This document shows, in pieces, positions 36,988-44,844 of a stretch of 64,000 bases of DNA. The DNA comes from Streptomonospora salina (GTDB lineage Bacteria; Actinomycetota; Actinomycetes; Streptosporangiales; Streptosporangiaceae), in assembly GCF_014204715.1 (NCBI RefSeq), contig NZ_JACHLY010000001.1, forward strand, positions 2,998,501 through 3,062,500. Direction: 5' to 3'. The stretch's first letter is position 1, and each line of letters opens with the position of its first letter. Under the pieces are notes generated by a model. The model was not told the origin of the DNA and did no database searches. It saw nothing but the letters and a program-made list of their open reading frames with translations. Made by a program: the position numbers and the translations under genes.

Positions 36988-37497
36988 ATGTCGATCGGAT
37001 CCGTCCACCCGAAACCGGAAAACAGACCCAGCGTCCTGGTCAGGGCCGCATTGACCTTATCCTCCCTGGCGGTGCTCGCCGCATTCGGAATCGGTTCCGC
37101 CGCCCCTGCGGTCGCCGAAGAGCGGGTGCAGCAGGCGTCGAGCGTCGCCGGGAAAGCCGTTCAGCACGCGAAGAGCCAGGTAGGAAAGCCCTACCGGTAC
37201 GGCGCCGAAGGACCGGGGGCCTTCGACTGCTCGGGCCTTGTGCAGTACGCCTACAAGAAGGCCGGCAAGAACATCAGCCGTACCACCTACACCCAGTTCG
37301 ACCAGGGCAGGTCGGTCTCCTGGTCCAATCTGGAGCCCGGAGACCTCGTCTTCTTCTATTCCGGTCCGAGCCACGTCGGAATGTACGTCGGAAAAGGCCG
37401 CATGGTCCACGCGCCGAGTTCCGGTAAGAAGATCCAGACCACCAGGATGGCCGGCTACTACGGCCGGCATTTCGCAGGGGCCCGCCGCGTCGCCTGA
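36988..37497 (+). CDS. Secreted NlpC/P60 peptidoglycan endopeptidase
   Basis: The 169-residue product has a Sec-type signal peptide (about 1-43, hydrophobic core LVRAALTLSSLAVLAAFGIG, cleavage near AVAEE). A single NlpC/P60 domain follows: catalytic Cys in GAFDCSGLVQYAYKKAG, catalytic His in SGPSHVGMYVGKG, and a further His in MVHAPSSG. Such enzymes cut D-Glu to diamino-acid bonds in peptidoglycan stems. No separate binding domain is present, so it is a minimal enzyme. GGGGGAAC precedes the ATG. It lies alone between two hairpins. Confidence 0.9.
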   Translation: MSIGSVHPKPENRPSVLVRAALTLSSLAVLAAFGIGSAAPAVAEERVQQASSVAGKAVQHAKSQVGKPYRYGAEGPGAFDCSGLVQYAYKKAGKNISRTTYTQFDQGRSVSWSNLEPGDLVFFYSGPSHVGMYVGKGRMVHAPSSGKKIQTTRMAGYYGRHFAGARRVA

Positions 37498-37551
37498 GGC
37501 TCCGCCCGGTGCAGTGAGTCCGGGCGTCGAGACCGGCTGACCGCGCCGCCC

Positions 37552-37632
37552 TGCGGCCGCCGTCCGGCCGGGCGCCGCCGCACCCGCGCTCAGCAGCGCG
37601 CTGCGGCCGACCGCGCCCGGACGGCGGCCGCA
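37552..37632 (+). terminator. Long-stem hairpin after the NlpC/P60 gene
   Basis: TGCGGCCGCCGTCCGG (37552-37567) pairs perfectly with 37617-37632; the 49-nt loop itself contains GCGC...GCGC pairing. Likely terminator; the rest of 37498-37806 holds nothing else recognised. Confidence 0.5.
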
Positions 37633-37806
37633 GCGCCTGCGGACGCGCGGCTGCGGTAGGGGCGGCGGCATCGACGCGGTTCCCCGTTCTGGTACCGGGT
37701 TCTGCGGGCGGTACGGCGGCGGCACGCACAGCGGTGGACGGCGGCACCGGATGCGCGGCGTGCGCAGGCGCGGAACGCGGAAACGGGGGAGTCGGGTAAG
37801 CCGGGT

Positions 37807-38127
37807 TCAGCCCAGCACGATCGCGCCGGCCAGGATCGGATCGCCGAAGGTGGCCGGACCGCGGCCCGAGGCGATCGCCCGGCCGCCCTGGCAGGAGGTG
37901 CCGGCGAAGAGCGCGTACTTGGCCGCGGCCTCGGCCTCGATGGCCACCACACCGCCCTGCGCGGACTCCAGCGACCTGCAGCCGCCGGTGTCCACCACCT
38001 GTCGGTGCCCCGACTCGAAGGTCACGGTGACAGGGCGGACGGTGTCGCCGCTGTCGGAGCGCGTCGGGGACAGGGCGCCGGCGATGGTGGCGGACATCGT
38101 GGCCAGGTTGGTCGGGCGGATCGGCAC
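37807..38127 (-). CDS. Hypothetical protein (106 aa)
   Basis: The 106-residue product from the GTG at 38127 reads MPIRPTNLATMSATIAGALS. It has a beta-rich middle and end (VRPVTVTFESGHRQVVDTGG, KYALFAGTSCQGGRAIASG) with two cysteines that could pair. There is no signal peptide. The pattern of short strands ending in a Cys-containing loop resembles small actinobacterial beta-sandwich proteins, but I cannot name a family. The AT-rich segment 38180-38200 upstream could hold its promoter. Confidence 0.5.
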   Translation of the reverse strand: MPIRPTNLATMSATIAGALSPTRSDSGDTVRPVTVTFESGHRQVVDTGGCRSLESAQGGVVAIEAEAAAKYALFAGTSCQGGRAIASGRGPATFGDPILAGAIVLG

Positions 38128-38206
38128 GGTGCGGCTCTCGTTCCTCGGGTCCTCAGGAGGGCTGAGCGGTCATCACTCACAGTAATTAAACTAAAACCGA
38201 ACGTGT

Positions 38207-38818
38207 CTATTGCGGATTGCGTGCGGTGTGTCGCCGCATCCGGGCGAATCCGGACCGGACACGCCCGAGACGGACTGGAAGAGCCGCGAGGGGCCGCGCC
38301 CCGGACCGCCGGCCCCGGGGGAGCTTCAGGAACCCTCCGGGACAACCGGAGTTGGGCGGGGCGGTGGTCGACGTGGTCGGCTTCCGTCCCGCTGACGTGC
38401 GTATACCCGGCCTGGTCCGGGAGAACGCGGGCGGGTGCGGCCGGGTGTCATCGGCCCCGGGAGAGGACGGGCTTGTCGACCGTGTCGGCGTCGTTGCGGA
38501 TCCGGGGCCGCCTGGGGGGCAATGGGCGGCCCCGGCGGTTGATCCGGTGCGGCGGGCGTTCTGCCAGTGCTGCCAGGCGGTTTCCTGCTCCTGCAACCAC
38601 GTCCACAGTTCGGCGGGGCGCATCCCGCCCGCGTGCCGGTCGCACACGCCGTGAGCGGTGGCGTCGGCGGGGGCGGGCCGGCGTCGGGTGGCGGTCCAGT
38701 ACCACCCGCCGGGGGTGGGTTCGCACGTGATGTGCCAGGTGGCGCCGAAGCGGTGGTTGAGGTATCCGTGCGGGTCGTGGCCGCCGGGGCCGAGTTGGGC
38801 GTCGGGGATAGCGGTCAT
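38207..38818 (-). CDS. Hypothetical protein encoded after a HATPase gene (up to 203 aa)
   Basis: The start overlaps the end of the HATPase gene by 4 nt. The N-terminal 100 residues look like a real domain (HGYLNHRFGATWHITCEPTP, GGWYWTATRRR, PAELWTWLQEQETAWQHWQN). The remainder is low-complexity Thr/Pro/Ser/Arg sequence, perhaps a degraded or disordered tail. Proteins with a similar Trp-rich head commonly follow serine-kinase-like ATPase genes in actinobacterial regulatory modules; this is from memory. Function unknown. Confidence 0.5.
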   Translation of the reverse strand: MTAIPDAQLGPGGHDPHGYLNHRFGATWHITCEPTPGGWYWTATRRRPAPADATAHGVCDRHAGGMRPAELWTWLQEQETAWQHWQNARRTGSTAGAAHCPPGGPGSATTPTRSTSPSSPGADDTRPHPPAFSRTRPGIRTSAGRKPTTSTTAPPNSGCPGGFLKLPRGRRSGARPLAALPVRLGRVRSGFARMRRHTARNPQ

Positions 38819-39243
38819 CGCGCGTGCTCCCGTGCCGTGCGGGCGCTTGCGCTGTCGGGCGTGCCGGTCGGTGCTTGGGTGAGGCTGAGCGTGAAGGAGA
38901 TTCCGTTGCCTCCCGGCAGTGGTTGCCAGGTGTCGGCGACGGCCTCGACCAGTGCCAGGCCGCGCCCGTGATCGTCGGTGATCGAGGTTCGTGCGCGCTC
39001 GGGCCGGGTGGTGGTGCTGCCCGCGTCCTGGACCGCCACGGCCAGGGTGTGTCGGTCGGCGTGGACGTGGACGGTGAAGGTGGAGCCGGGGGCGCCGGTG
39101 GGCGTGTGGCGCAGGGTGTTGGTGGCGGTTTCCGACAGCAGGAGCACGGCTGTGGCGGTGGTCGCGTCGGGGATGCGCCCGGGGGTGCGGGTGAGGGTGT
39201 CCTCCAGCCAGCGGCGGGCGGTGCCGACCTGGTCCGGGGTGCC
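38815..39243 (-). pseudogene. RsbW/SpoIIAB-like HATPase with 5' end deleted
   Basis: The frame encodes a GHKL-type ATPase: N box SETATNTLRHTPTG, G1 region DHGRGLALVEAVADTW. In full relatives, which often act as anti-sigma/serine-kinase-like proteins, a short N-terminus with an ATG precedes the GTPDQV-ARRWLEDTL segment. Here reading back from HGTPDQVGTARRWLEDTL runs directly into foreign AT-rich sequence without a proper start, and the partner gene on the other strand is cut at the same point. A GTG at 39147 could give a shortened product. Called broken for loss of the native start and promoter. Confidence 0.75.
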
Positions 39244-39545
39244 GTGAAGTAATGCAAAAGCAATTGGAACACCTCTATAAGGCGTCGCAATGGGACAACG
39301 TCGAAATACTCGTGGTTCCGCACCCTACATGGAACCATCCTGGCTTAGACGGTGGGTTCCGACTTCTTAAGCTTCCCGACGCCGGTACCATCCTGTACCT
39401 GGAAACAAGGGCCACCGGCGGTATCTTCATCGACGCCGCTACCGTGGATGAACACGTCTCGCTCTTGAGTGACCTGCGCGGCGCAGCTCTGCCTTTCGAG
39501 CCGTCCCGTGCACTAATCGAACGAGCACGAGGAGAGTTTGCATGA
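39244..39545 (+). pseudogene. C-terminal fragment of an XRE/DUF5753 regulator
   Basis: The frame reads ...REVMQKQLEHLYKASQWDNV and continues VEILVVPHPTWNHPGLDGGF to ERARGEFA. This is the last third of a DUF5753 domain (usual form: EVM-x-x-QLEHL-x(4)-PNV...HPG-DG-F...YLE). The HTH and first two thirds are missing, replaced by the HATPase gene in opposite orientation. The segment is markedly AT-rich relative to neighbours. A 97-residue product from ATG 39252 is possible but would lack DNA binding. Confidence 0.85.
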
Positions 39546-39732
39546 CACCGATAGACGAAACCTGGCACAAATCGTCGTACAGCAACGCGGAAAGTAACTG
39601 CGTTGAAACAGCCCTGACCACATGCGGGGGGGCGCGGTGCGCGATACCCAAAACCGGAGCCTTGGGCACCTCGGATTCTCCAAGGATGAATGGGTAAGAT
39701 TTCTAAAGGAAGTTAAGACGGGAATCCTGTAA
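39542..39732 (+). pseudogene. DUF397-family gene, frameshifted at a G7 run
   Basis: Starts MTPIDETWHKSSYSNAESNC, the typical DUF397 opening (W-x-KSSYS-x-x-x-xNCVE). After the G7 run at 39626-39632 the family pattern continues in another frame: VRDTQNRSLGHLGFSKDEWV-RFLKEV, ending at TAA 39730-39732. Without correction translation stops at 39697 (51 residues). One additional G would restore a 63-residue protein of normal length. The ATG overlaps the stop of the DUF5753 fragment, the standard arrangement of XRE-DUF397 pairs. Confidence 0.85.
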
Positions 39733-40121
39733 CGGCAAGCATCCGTGCATGGATATCGTCTCCTCTCGATAAAAAAGAGGAGATTCGCGGCGGTGGCGTC
39801 GGCAGAGCTGTATCTCCTCCCTGCCTCGACCTGACCCCTTTGGCTTCGGCTGAGGGGGTTTCGTCATGTCCGCCGGAGATTGTGTTCAATTCGCGGAGCG
39901 CCGCGGCCTGCGCGATTTCGCGTTTCTGCTGTTCTTGGGGATGCAAATCCGCCGTTGACCATGAGTGCGGATGTTCGAAGGATGCCTGGTGCGGGCACCA
40001 CAACAGGTTGCGGAATGCTGGCGTGGGCGCTGCGCGCGGTCGGCCCCGTCGCCGCAGCCTCCCGGGTGTTCCGGAGCCGACCGGCTCCGCCCTCGGCGGT
40101 GCGCTCGGCGTGCCGGGACTG
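39733..40121. other. 389-bp stretch without a supported gene
   Basis: AT-richer first part continuous with the XRE/DUF397 remnant. An open frame on the minus strand (39713-40003, 96 codons) lacks a recognisable domain and ribosome-binding site, and I do not call it. No RNA gene seen. Confidence 0.4.
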
Positions 40122-40739
40122 TCAGAGCGGGACGTTCACGCAGGCGAGGCGATCGCCCGCTGAACCGGCCTCCCCTGCGGTCGTCGCGGTGTGGTCGGCA
40201 TGGAGTACGACCGAGCCGGCTTCGCCCTCGCGCGGATGCCAGTCGACGTCGGCGTCGGACTCGGCGACTCCGTCGCCGTCGGTGGTGAAGTCCAGCCAGA
40301 CCTCGTTGTCGCCGTTGGCGTACTCGGGGTCGTTCGTGCTCCCTTCCGGCCCTTGCTCGTTCCGGTAGTGCGGTCCGGAGGCGTCGGGATCCTCGCCGCA
40401 GGGCCGCGTATGCAGGTGGGCGCCGTAGGCTTCGTCGGGTTGCAGGCCGCTCACCGCGAGCGTGAAGTCGGTTTCGGCGCCGGCGCGGGTGGCCTGCACC
40501 GTGACGCCGGATCCGGCCGGGACGGCCTGCTCGTCGTAGGTGATGGCCTCGGCGTCGGGAGAGTAGGTCTGGAACCGGGCGACGACGTGGGCGAGACCGG
40601 GGGCGCCCGCGTCGGCGGTCCCGTTCCCGGAGGGGGAGGGGGCGGCCGCCCCCTCGTCGTCGCCTTGGCGGCCGTCGCCGCATCCCGCGAGCAGCAGCGA
40701 TGCTGCGGCTGCGCTGACGATGGCGCGGGTCAGTGACAC
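40122..40739 (-). CDS. sodC: SodC-like (Cu-type) superoxide dismutase lipoprotein
   Basis: The 205-residue product has a lipoprotein signal (AAAASLLLAGC, Cys 20) and a Cu/Zn-SOD-like domain. The copper-site histidines are present: HLH in YGAHLHTRPC, the bridging-type His in GPHYRN, and the last in SVVLHADHT. The region that normally supplies the other zinc histidines reads EYANGDNEVWLDFTTDGDG, so a full zinc site is absent, as in the zinc-free SodC of Mycobacterium tuberculosis. Expected to dismute superoxide at the outer face of the membrane. Starts with GTG at 40739. Confidence 0.82.
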   Translation of the reverse strand: MSLTRAIVSAAAASLLLAGCGDGRQGDDEGAAAPSPSGNGTADAGAPGLAHVVARFQTYSPDAEAITYDEQAVPAGSGVTVQATRAGAETDFTLAVSGLQPDEAYGAHLHTRPCGEDPDASGPHYRNEQGPEGSTNDPEYANGDNEVWLDFTTDGDGVAESDADVDWHPREGEAGSVVLHADHTATTAGEAGSAGDRLACVNVPL

Positions 40740-40868
40740 GGCGATCCCCCCGATACCGGTTCGGCGTCCGGAACAAAGGATACTCCGGGTATCTCTGTCG
40801 TCACGAACAGTGGTGTTCGTGTTCCGGGGTTCACCGCGGCCGGGACCGCGTTCCGCCCCGCGCCCGGC

Positions 40869-41372
40869 TCAGTCGCGTGCGTCGGCCCGGGGTGCGGCGG
40901 GTGCGGCGGGTGTGCCGCTTTCCTGCGGCTCCGGTGGGAAGAACTCGGTGAATGTGAAGGCCTCGGGCGACGGGCCGCGGGAGCGCAGCACCTCCAGGCG
41001 GTCGCCGGCTTCCCGGAGGGTGGGGAGGTGGCCGGCCGGGACCCACCACAGCGCCGCGTGCACGGTGCTCAGCCGGGTGAACCAGTCGCGCCGGCGGCGC
41101 AGTGCGTCGAGGTGGTCGCTGCGGTAGGTGAAGTTCCACAGCGACTCGCGGTCCTGCCACACCGAGAGGTTCACCAGGATGTCGTCGCCGAACGGGCGCG
41201 CGGCGGTGGCGTCGTCGCTGCCCTCGTCGGTGTATCGCCACACGAATCCGGGGCTGGAGTCGGCCAGGGCGTTGACGGGTTCCAGGCGGGCGACGAACTC
41301 GGCCATGGAGGGGTCGTCGAGCGGTGCCTTGAGGGTGCCGATGTTGATCTGGGCCAGGTGGTGGTCGCTCAT
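40869..41372 (-). CDS. DUF3291-family protein
   Basis: The 167-residue product from ATG 41372 starts MSDHHLAQINIGTLKAPLDD. It contains the family features FVARLEPVNALADSSPGFVW, NLSVWQDRESLWNFTYRSDH and ALWWVPAGHLPTLREAGDRL. These form a dimeric alpha/beta (ferredoxin-like) barrel related to antibiotic biosynthesis monooxygenases and haem-binding proteins; the activity of DUF3291 is unknown. An alternative ATG at 41384 adds four residues. TTGACA at 41408-41403 may be its -35. A Pro/Ala-rich tail ends the protein. Confidence 0.85.
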   Translation of the reverse strand: MSDHHLAQINIGTLKAPLDDPSMAEFVARLEPVNALADSSPGFVWRYTDEGSDDATAARPFGDDILVNLSVWQDRESLWNFTYRSDHLDALRRRRDWFTRLSTVHAALWWVPAGHLPTLREAGDRLEVLRSRGPSPEAFTFTEFFPPEPQESGTPAAPAAPRADARD

Positions 41373-41404
41373 GCGGATCAGCATGCTCCCGACCCACTTC
41401 TATG

Positions 41405-42265
41405 TCAACGTGAATTGGTTTTGGAATTCCCGGAGGATGAGATCATCACGCAGCAGCCCTCCGCTGCCGGGGCCATGTCCGCGCGGAAGGCGTCGGCGCC
41501 CGCGCCGCGCAGCAGACCGCGCAGCAGCTCCAGGTTCATCCCGCAGGCCACCGGCGGATGGCTGCGGGCCACCGCGTCGAAGGGGCAGTTGCGCAGCCGG
41601 AGCGCGGGGTCGGCCGCAGGCGCCGCGGCGTCCGCGGCACCGCCCTGCGGCGGGTCCGCCGTCGGGTGCGGGGGGCCGTCGGCGGGGCCGGCGCCGCCGT
41701 CCGCGACGACGGGGACGGGTTCGTAACCGTGGCCCTGCAGCCAGCCGGCGAGCCCTTCCGCCGACACGGGACCGGACGTCGGGGGCGGCGCGTCCCGGGG
41801 CGCCGGCGTGTCCTCCGAAGTGCGGGACTCCGCCGCGCCGTCCGGTTCCGGCCGGGTGCGCGCGGCGCAAGCGGCGCCGCGGCGCTCGCCCTCGGCACGC
41901 GCGGCGGCGTAGAGCGCTTCCTCGGCGCCGGCGCGCTCGACCGCCTCGGCGAGCAGCCCGGCGGCCGTGCCGTAGTCGCGCGGCGGCAACTGGACGGCGT
42001 GCTCACGCGAGGAGCGGCGGTAGAGCTTGGCCGGACGGCCGGACCCGGGCCCGTCGCGTCCGGAGACTTTGCGCCGCTCCACCTCCAGCAGTCCTGCCTC
42101 CACGAGTTTGTCCAGGTGGAAAGCGGCCAGGTTGCGCCGGGCGCCCACGGCCTCGGCGGCCTCGGCGCGGGTGACCTCGCCGCCGCGGCCTGCGACGTAG
42201 TCGTAGAGCCGGTGGCGCAGCGGCTCGGCGAGGACGCTGACGGCGTCGATACCGGATCCGGTCAT
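41405..42265 (-). CDS. ArsR-like HTH regulator with C-terminal Cys motif (COG2345/SufR-like)
   Basis: The 286-residue product has an N-terminal winged helix (about 8-85: VLAEPLRHRLYDYVAGRGGE, AAFHLDKLVEAGLLEVERR). A C-terminal effector domain ends with RNCPFDAVARSHPPVACGMN and EGCCVMI, four or more cysteines placed as in Fe-S-binding SufR-type regulators. Family members have about 210-240 residues; the excess here is an acidic/proline-rich insert (about residues 130-235) with no predicted fold. Divergent from the DASS transporter gene at 42406. Redox or metal sensing is inferred from the cysteines. Confidence 0.8.
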   Translation of the reverse strand: MTGSGIDAVSVLAEPLRHRLYDYVAGRGGEVTRAEAAEAVGARRNLAAFHLDKLVEAGLLEVERRKVSGRDGPGSGRPAKLYRRSSREHAVQLPPRDYGTAAGLLAEAVERAGAEEALYAAARAEGERRGAACAARTRPEPDGAAESRTSEDTPAPRDAPPPTSGPVSAEGLAGWLQGHGYEPVPVVADGGAGPADGPPHPTADPPQGGAADAAAPAADPALRLRNCPFDAVARSHPPVACGMNLELLRGLLRGAGADAFRADMAPAAEGCCVMISSSGNSKTNSR

Positions 42266-42405
42266 GCCCCCATTGTGCGCCGGGGCCGGGCCGGCCGGCG
42301 CACACGTCGTTGCGGGTTCGATACCGCACGGAGGGTTCACCCGCCCGACGACAGGTAGGGAACGTGTGATGTATGGCACTTGTGTGACGGATCCGAGGAG
42401 ATCCC

Positions 42406-43968
42406 ATGACGCAACCGACTGACTCCGGCCCGCACCCCTCCCCCGCGACAGGACCGGTCGGCGGCGGCGCGTCCACCGGCCCCGGCGAAAGCGCCGAAGG
42501 CGGCGACGGTCTCGCGCGCAAACGGATCGGTCTGGGGGCGGGGGCCGTCCTCGCCCTGGCCCTCTACCTCCTCCTCCCCGACTCCCTGGAGCACGCGGGC
42601 AAGGTCACCGCCGCTGTCGCCGCTCTGATGGCCGTCTGGTGGATGACCGAGGCCATACCGCTGCCGGCGACCGCGCTGCTGCCCCTCGTCCTGTTCCCCG
42701 TGCTTGTCGGTACCGACATCGCCGATGTGGCGGCCCCGTACGCCGACGACGTCATCTTCCTGTTCATGGGCGGCTTCATGCTGGCCATGGCGATGCAGCG
42801 GTGGAACCTGCACCGCCGCATCGCGCTGGTGGTCGTCGCCGCGGTCGGTACCGGACCGGTGATGCTCATCGCCGGATTCATGCTGGCCACGGCCTTCCTC
42901 ACGATGTGGGTGAGCAACACAGCGACCACCGTGATGATGCTGCCGATCGGCCTGTCGGTGCTGGGCCTGGTCAACCAGCTGGGCGACGGCAAGGGCGACG
43001 CGAACTTCGCCACCGCGCTCATGCTGGGGATCGCCTACTCCGCCTCGATCGGCTCGGTGTCGACACTCATCGGCACTCCGCCCAACGCCTTCATGGCGGG
43101 CTACCTCTCCCAGAACCACGGCATCGACATCGGATTCGGCCAGTGGATGCTCGTGGGGCTGCCGCTGGCGGCCGTCTTCCTCGTGGTTTCCTGGCTGCTG
43201 CTGACGCGCGTGATCTACCCGCCCGGGATCCGCGAACTCCCCGGCGGCCGGCAGCTCATCCGCGACCAGCTCCACGAGATGGGGCCGATGTCGCGCGGCG
43301 AGTGGACGGTGCTCGCCGTCTTCGCCTGCGCGGCCGCGTCCTGGGTCGGCGTCCCGCTCCTGACCGACACCCCCGCCGTTGCCGACGCGCTGCCGTGGCT
43401 GGCCCACATCTCCGACGCGGGCATCGCCATGGCCGTGGCCGTGGCCCTGTTCCTCATCCCCGTGAAGCCGCGCCGGGGCGTGGCAGCACTCGACTGGCAG
43501 ACCGCACTGCAACTGCCGTGGGGCATCCTCCTGCTGTTCGGCGGCGGCATCTCGCTGTCGGTGCGGTTCGAGGAGTCCGGACTGAGCGGCTGGATCGGTG
43601 AGCGGGTGGGCCTGCTCAGCGCGGTACCGGCCTGGGCGGTGGTGCTGATCGTCGCGGCCCTGGTCCTGCTGCTGACCGAACTGACCAGCAACACCGCCAC
43701 CGCCACCATCTTCCTTCCGGTATTGGCGGGCGTCGCCGCCGGTCTCGGCCTGGACATCATGCTCCTGGTCGTGCCCGCGGCCCTCGCCGCGTCCCTGGCC
43801 TTCATGCTCCCGGTGGCCACCCCGCCCAACGCGATCGCGTTCGGCTCCGGCTACATCCGCATCGGCCAAATGGTGCGGGCGGGCGCCTGGCTGAACGTCT
43901 GCTCGGTGGTCCTCATCATGGCCACGATGTACGGGATCGCCTACTGGGTCTTCTCGATGGGCGGGTGA
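42406..43968 (+). CDS. DASS-family (SLC13) sodium/dicarboxylate or anion symporter
   Basis: The 520-residue membrane protein has 11 or more hydrophobic segments. The two diagnostic SNT motifs are present: WVSNTATTVMMLPIG (about 168) and LTSNTATATIFLPVL (about 428), which form the sodium and carboxylate sites in VcINDY-type transporters. Other family sequence includes MTEAIPLPATALLPLVLFPV and VATPPNAIAFGSGYI. Likely imports C4-dicarboxylates, citrate or sulfate with Na+; specificity is not readable. The N-terminal 45 residues are hydrophilic and Gly/Pro rich. GAGGAG precedes the ATG. Divergent from the Cys-rich regulator, which may control it. Confidence 0.9.
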   Translation: MTQPTDSGPHPSPATGPVGGGASTGPGESAEGGDGLARKRIGLGAGAVLALALYLLLPDSLEHAGKVTAAVAALMAVWWMTEAIPLPATALLPLVLFPVLVGTDIADVAAPYADDVIFLFMGGFMLAMAMQRWNLHRRIALVVVAAVGTGPVMLIAGFMLATAFLTMWVSNTATTVMMLPIGLSVLGLVNQLGDGKGDANFATALMLGIAYSASIGSVSTLIGTPPNAFMAGYLSQNHGIDIGFGQWMLVGLPLAAVFLVVSWLLLTRVIYPPGIRELPGGRQLIRDQLHEMGPMSRGEWTVLAVFACAAASWVGVPLLTDTPAVADALPWLAHISDAGIAMAVAVALFLIPVKPRRGVAALDWQTALQLPWGILLLFGGGISLSVRFEESGLSGWIGERVGLLSAVPAWAVVLIVAALVLLLTELTSNTATATIFLPVLAGVAAGLGLDIMLLVVPAALAASLAFMLPVATPPNAIAFGSGYIRIGQMVRAGAWLNVCSVVLIMATMYGIAYWVFSMGG

Positions 43969-44077
43969 ACCCCGCCTGCACCGGGGCCCGCCCCGCGTGC
44001 GCCCGCCTGCGCCGCGGCCGCCGCAGCGCAGGCGGGCGGGGCCGCTCCCGCCGCGCCCCGTACGATCGGACCCGGAC

Positions 44078-44707
44078 ATGCGAACCATCTCAAGCGGCGG
44101 CGAACACGAGCTGCAGATCAAGAAGTCCCGGTTCATCTGCGCTCTGGCCCGGGTGGACGACGAGGACGCGGCGCGGGCGTTCATCGCCGAGCGCCGGCGG
44201 CTGCATTGGAGCGCCGCGCACAACTGCACCGCCTACGTCGTCGGGGCCGGCGGCGACGTGCAGCGCTCCAGCGACGACGGCGAACCCTCCGGCACGGCCG
44301 GGGTGCCGATGCTGGAGGTGCTGCGCCACCGCGGCATCACCGACACCGCAGCCGTGGTCACCCGCTACTTCGGCGGCGTGAAACTCGGCGCCGGCGGGCT
44401 CATCCGCGCCTACGGCAGCGCCGTCGCCGCCGCCCTCGACGAGGTCGGCGTCCTGGAGCGGCGCACCCTCGCCGTCGTGACGGTCAGCGCCGACTACCTG
44501 ATCGCGGGCAGGCTCGAAAGCGGGCTGCGCGAATCCGCCTACCGGGTGCAGGATGTGCGCTACGGAGCGGGCGTGGACGTCGACGTCGCCGTGGCCGAAC
44601 CCGACCTGCCGGGGTTCGGCGCGTGGCTGGCCGAGGCCACCGGTGGCACGGCCCACTACGAGATCAGCGGCACCACCACCGTCGAAGTCGAACCGGGCTC
44701 CGACTGA
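44078..44707 (+). CDS. YigZ/IMPACT-family protein
   Basis: The 209-residue product starts MRTISSGGEHELQIKKSRFI. UPF0029/IMPACT signatures are clear: AAHNCTAYVVGAGGDVQRSS, DDGEPSGTAGVPMLEVLRHR, VVTRYFGGVKLGAGGLIRAY. The C-terminal DUF1949-like ferredoxin fold follows. Homologues bind nucleic acid or regulate translation; the bacterial role is not settled. Length matches E. coli YigZ (about 205). A TACGAT box at 44061-44066 puts transcription a few nt before the ATG, so the message is nearly leaderless. Confidence 0.93.
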   Translation: MRTISSGGEHELQIKKSRFICALARVDDEDAARAFIAERRRLHWSAAHNCTAYVVGAGGDVQRSSDDGEPSGTAGVPMLEVLRHRGITDTAAVVTRYFGGVKLGAGGLIRAYGSAVAAALDEVGVLERRTLAVVTVSADYLIAGRLESGLRESAYRVQDVRYGAGVDVDVAVAEPDLPGFGAWLAEATGGTAHYEISGTTTVEVEPGSD

Positions 44708-44844
44708 GCGCACCGGCGCCCGCCCCTCGGCCCGAGTCCCCGCGTCCCGCGGGAGCGGCGCTCGCCCCGGCGGGCATGTGTGTGGGGCCGCCCCGCGCGT
44801 TCTAGGATTCCGGTACCTGATGTCGTCGTAGGGAGTGACCGGTC

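Noticed and set aside
39713-40003. 96-codon open frame on the minus strand beside the DUF397 remnant
   Set aside because: No ribosome-binding site, no recognised domain, and it overlaps the 3' end of the DUF397 frame.
42298-42325. tRNA T-arm-like hairpin (GGTTCGATACC)
   Set aside because: The loop size is wrong, and no anticodon or D arm is found at the required distances.
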